64,000 nt of DNA. Origin: an uncultured Collinsella sp. GTDB lineage: Bacteria; Actinomycetota; Coriobacteriia; Coriobacteriales; Coriobacteriaceae. The position numbers were made by a program, and so were the translations under genes. The stretch spans positions 1-64,000 of the forward strand of contig CABRHS010000002.1 in the NCBI GenBank assembly GCA_902470815.1, read 5' to 3'. A model generated the notes under the pieces. That model made no database searches, was not told where the DNA came from, and saw only the letters and a list, made by a program, of their open reading frames with translations. Shown here piece by piece: positions 62,460 to 64,000 of this stretch (positions within the stretch are counted from its first letter, which is position 1; each line of letters begins with the position of its first letter).

Positions 62460-63620
62460 CTAGTCGAGAATATCATCGATGGCGTCGCGGATGCGATCGC
62501 CCATGGAGCGCTTCTTGGTGGTTCCGGCGCCCTCCTCGCCCGCAGCCTCGGCGTAGCGCTCGAGGGCCGAGCGGGCCTCGCCGGAAAGGCGGGTGGGCAC
62601 GTCCACGATGACCTGCGCGATGAAGCGGCCGCGCGCATCGCCGCCCAGGCGCGGCATGCCGTGGCCCTCGACGGTGATCAGGCTGCCGTACTGCGTGCCG
62701 GCGGGGATCTCGAGCTCGATCTCCTCATCGGGCAGGATGCCGTCGACCTCGACCGTGCAGCCCAGCGCGGCCTCGGCGATGCCCACGTGCACCTTGGAGA
62801 CAAGGTCGTCACCGTGGCGCTCGAAGCGCTCGTGCTCTGCCACCTCGATGCTCACGATCAGGTCGCCGGACGCGGCGCCGCGGTACCCGGCCTCGCCGTA
62901 CCCGCGTAGGCGCAGCTGGCGACCCGTGGCGACGCCCGCGGGGACCTCCACGTCGAGGCGCTCGTGCGTGCGCGTGCGGCCCTCGCCGGCGCAATGCGGG
63001 CAGGGCTTGTCGATAACGGTGCCCTCGCCGTTGCAGTCGGGGCACGGCGAGCTGGACTGCATCTGGCCGAAGATGGAGCGCTGCACGGTGGTCACGTAGC
63101 CGGAGCCGTTGCAGCGCGGGCAGGTGGTCTCCTGGCCGCCCTCGGCGCGGCCCGAGCCGCCGCAGTCCTCGCACGGGCCCTGGCGGTCGAAGGTGATGGT
63201 CTTCTTGCAGCCGGTCGCGGCCTCCTCGAGGGAGAGCGACAGCGAGATGGCCATGTCGCGGCCGGCCCTGCGGCGCGCGCGGCCGCGCGGGCCGTTGCCG
63301 CCCGACGCCCCGCCGCCGAAGATCGAGGAGAAGATGTCATCGACGCCCATGCCGCCGAAGATGTCGGAGAAGTCCACGTAACCGGAGCCGCCGGGCATGC
63401 CGTCCACGGTGCCGTAGCGGTCGTACATTGCGCGCTTCTGCTCGTCGGAGAGGACCGAGTAGGCCTCGTTCAGCTCGGCGAACTGCTCGTTGGCGTCAGG
63501 GGCGTCGTTGTGGTCGGGGTGGAGCTTGACCGCCTTCTTCCTGAACGCGCGCTTGACCTGGTCCGCTGTGGCGTCTCGGTCGACGCCCAGCACCTCGTAG
63601 TAATCCCTCTTGTCCGCCAC
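62460..63620 (-). CDS. dnaJ: Chaperone DnaJ
   Basis: The 386-residue protein has a J domain (RDYYEVLGVDRDATADQVKR, HPD in KLHPDHND), a Gly/Phe-rich segment, four CxxCxGxG zinc repeats (CEDCGGSG, CPRCNGSG, CPDCNGEG, CPHCAGEG) and the C-terminal substrate-binding domains. It delivers clients to DnaK. GTG 63620 is chosen behind GGGGGAGGG; residues upstream in the open frame are unrelated to DnaJ. The gap 63621-63857 shows no gene or clear CIRCE element. Confidence 0.96.
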   Translation of the reverse strand: MADKRDYYEVLGVDRDATADQVKRAFRKKAVKLHPDHNDAPDANEQFAELNEAYSVLSDEQKRAMYDRYGTVDGMPGGSGYVDFSDIFGGMGVDDIFSSIFGGGASGGNGPRGRARRRAGRDMAISLSLSLEEAATGCKKTITFDRQGPCEDCGGSGRAEGGQETTCPRCNGSGYVTTVQRSIFGQMQSSSPCPDCNGEGTVIDKPCPHCAGEGRTRTHERLDVEVPAGVATGRQLRLRGYGEAGYRGAASGDLIVSIEVAEHERFERHGDDLVSKVHVGIAEAALGCTVEVDGILPDEEIELEIPAGTQYGSLITVEGHGMPRLGGDARGRFIAQVIVDVPTRLSGEARSALERYAEAAGEEGAGTTKKRSMGDRIRDAIDDILD

Positions 63621-63857
63621 CTTGTGGACCCTCCCCCAAATACAGTCAATCGTAACGGGCGGTCGCGCCGCCCCGCCGAGCATGCCCCGGCACTCGATCA
63701 CGTTCCCGCCCCCGACCCTCGCCCCGCGCATGCACGAGGGTTCCGGTCAGGGCCGGGCGTCATTCGTTCTACCCAAAGAAGCGCGCGCTCACACGCGCGA
63801 TGCGCAGACACCCCAGAGCGCGGACATATCCCGCACCCCGCGGGTGGGCGCGAGGCG

Positions 63858-64000
63858 CTACATGTAGCGGTACGGCGCCAGGAACATGGCCTGCGTGCAG
63901 CTGGAGAACGACACGGAGATCAAGGCGAAGAACAGGCCGTTCGCCGCGCCGTTGGCCATGACCTGCAGGCCGCGCTTCCACCACAGGCCACTGCGGTGGA
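63858..64000 (-). CDS. C-terminal end of a membrane protein (partial)
   Basis: The last 47 residues of a minus-strand gene are visible: LWWKRGLQVMANGAANGLF continuing into a hydrophobic helix and ending FLAPYRYM before TAG. The start lies beyond the window. It looks like the last helix of a polytopic membrane protein; the family is not recognisable from this piece. Confidence 0.55.
   Translation of the reverse strand, partial: HRSGLWWKRGLQVMANGAANGLFFALISVSFSSCTQAMFLAPYRYM

Noticed and set aside
63769..63984. 71-codon minus-strand open frame at the window end
   Set aside because: It is Arg/His/Ala-rich shadow sequence; another frame encodes a hydrophobic protein end with a proper stop.

Overview
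The window is a GC-rich chromosome segment, densely coded mostly on the minus strand. The gene order (rplU-rpmA-obg-nadD-yqeK-rsfS; mreBCD-PBP2-rodA; dnaJ-mtaB-phoH-ybeY-dgkA-era-recO), a sortase-anchored wall protein, a LoaP-type antiterminator and the lack of lipopolysaccharide genes point to a Gram-positive actinobacterium, most likely class Coriobacteriia (Collinsella-like). That placement is inference from gene content; no 16S gene is present.

Layout. 1-4 kb: end of rpsP, DNA polymerase IV, a GT8 glycosyltransferase and a REP-associated tyrosine transposase (RAYT) flanked by a repeat family. 4-11 kb: ribosome and NAD housekeeping cluster and a split radical-SAM pair. 11-18 kb: elongasome operon mreB-mreC-mreD-PBP2-rodA plus a DUF697 protein. 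18-24 kb: TPR membrane protein, cyclophilin, zinc-ribbon protein, P-type cation ATPase and tRNA-Arg(CCG). 24-30 kb (plus strand): shikimate operon aroB-aroA-aroC-[chorismate mutase/AroE/AroK fusion]-aroQ, encoding every step from DAHP to chorismate plus chorismate mutase. 30-33 kb: pnp and rpsO. 33-39 kb: accessory zone with a toxin-antitoxin pair, a frameshifted DMT transporter, a decayed gene, an Abi_2 (AbiF/AbiD-like) HEPN gene preceded by a structured RNA candidate, and about 1 kb without a clear gene. 39-51 kb: an AT-richer Wzx/Wzy-type surface polysaccharide locus whose promoter-proximal genes are loaP and a phosphoglycosyl transferase. 52-57 kb: a 1696-residue Ig-repeat LPTTG wall protein. 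57-64 kb: recO-era-dgkA-ybeY-phoH-mtaB-dnaJ and the end of a membrane protein.

How parts fit. WecB and the WecG/TagA enzyme suggest a ManNAc-containing lipid-linked unit started by the phosphoglycosyl transferase, extended by several glycosyltransferases, flipped by Wzx and polymerised by Wzy. LoaP is expected to keep RNA polymerase processive over this roughly 12-kb unit, and its leader holds a UUCG-capped hairpin. A family of about 33-nt palindromic units (arms ATGTGTAA / TTACACAT around a GGGGTCGGGTGC core) occurs at six places, often directly at stop codons, and two clusters bracket the RAYT gene. This looks like a REP/RAYT system with its own repeat type. Two further long palindromes (29912-30132 and 57881-58000) are unrelated in sequence to these.
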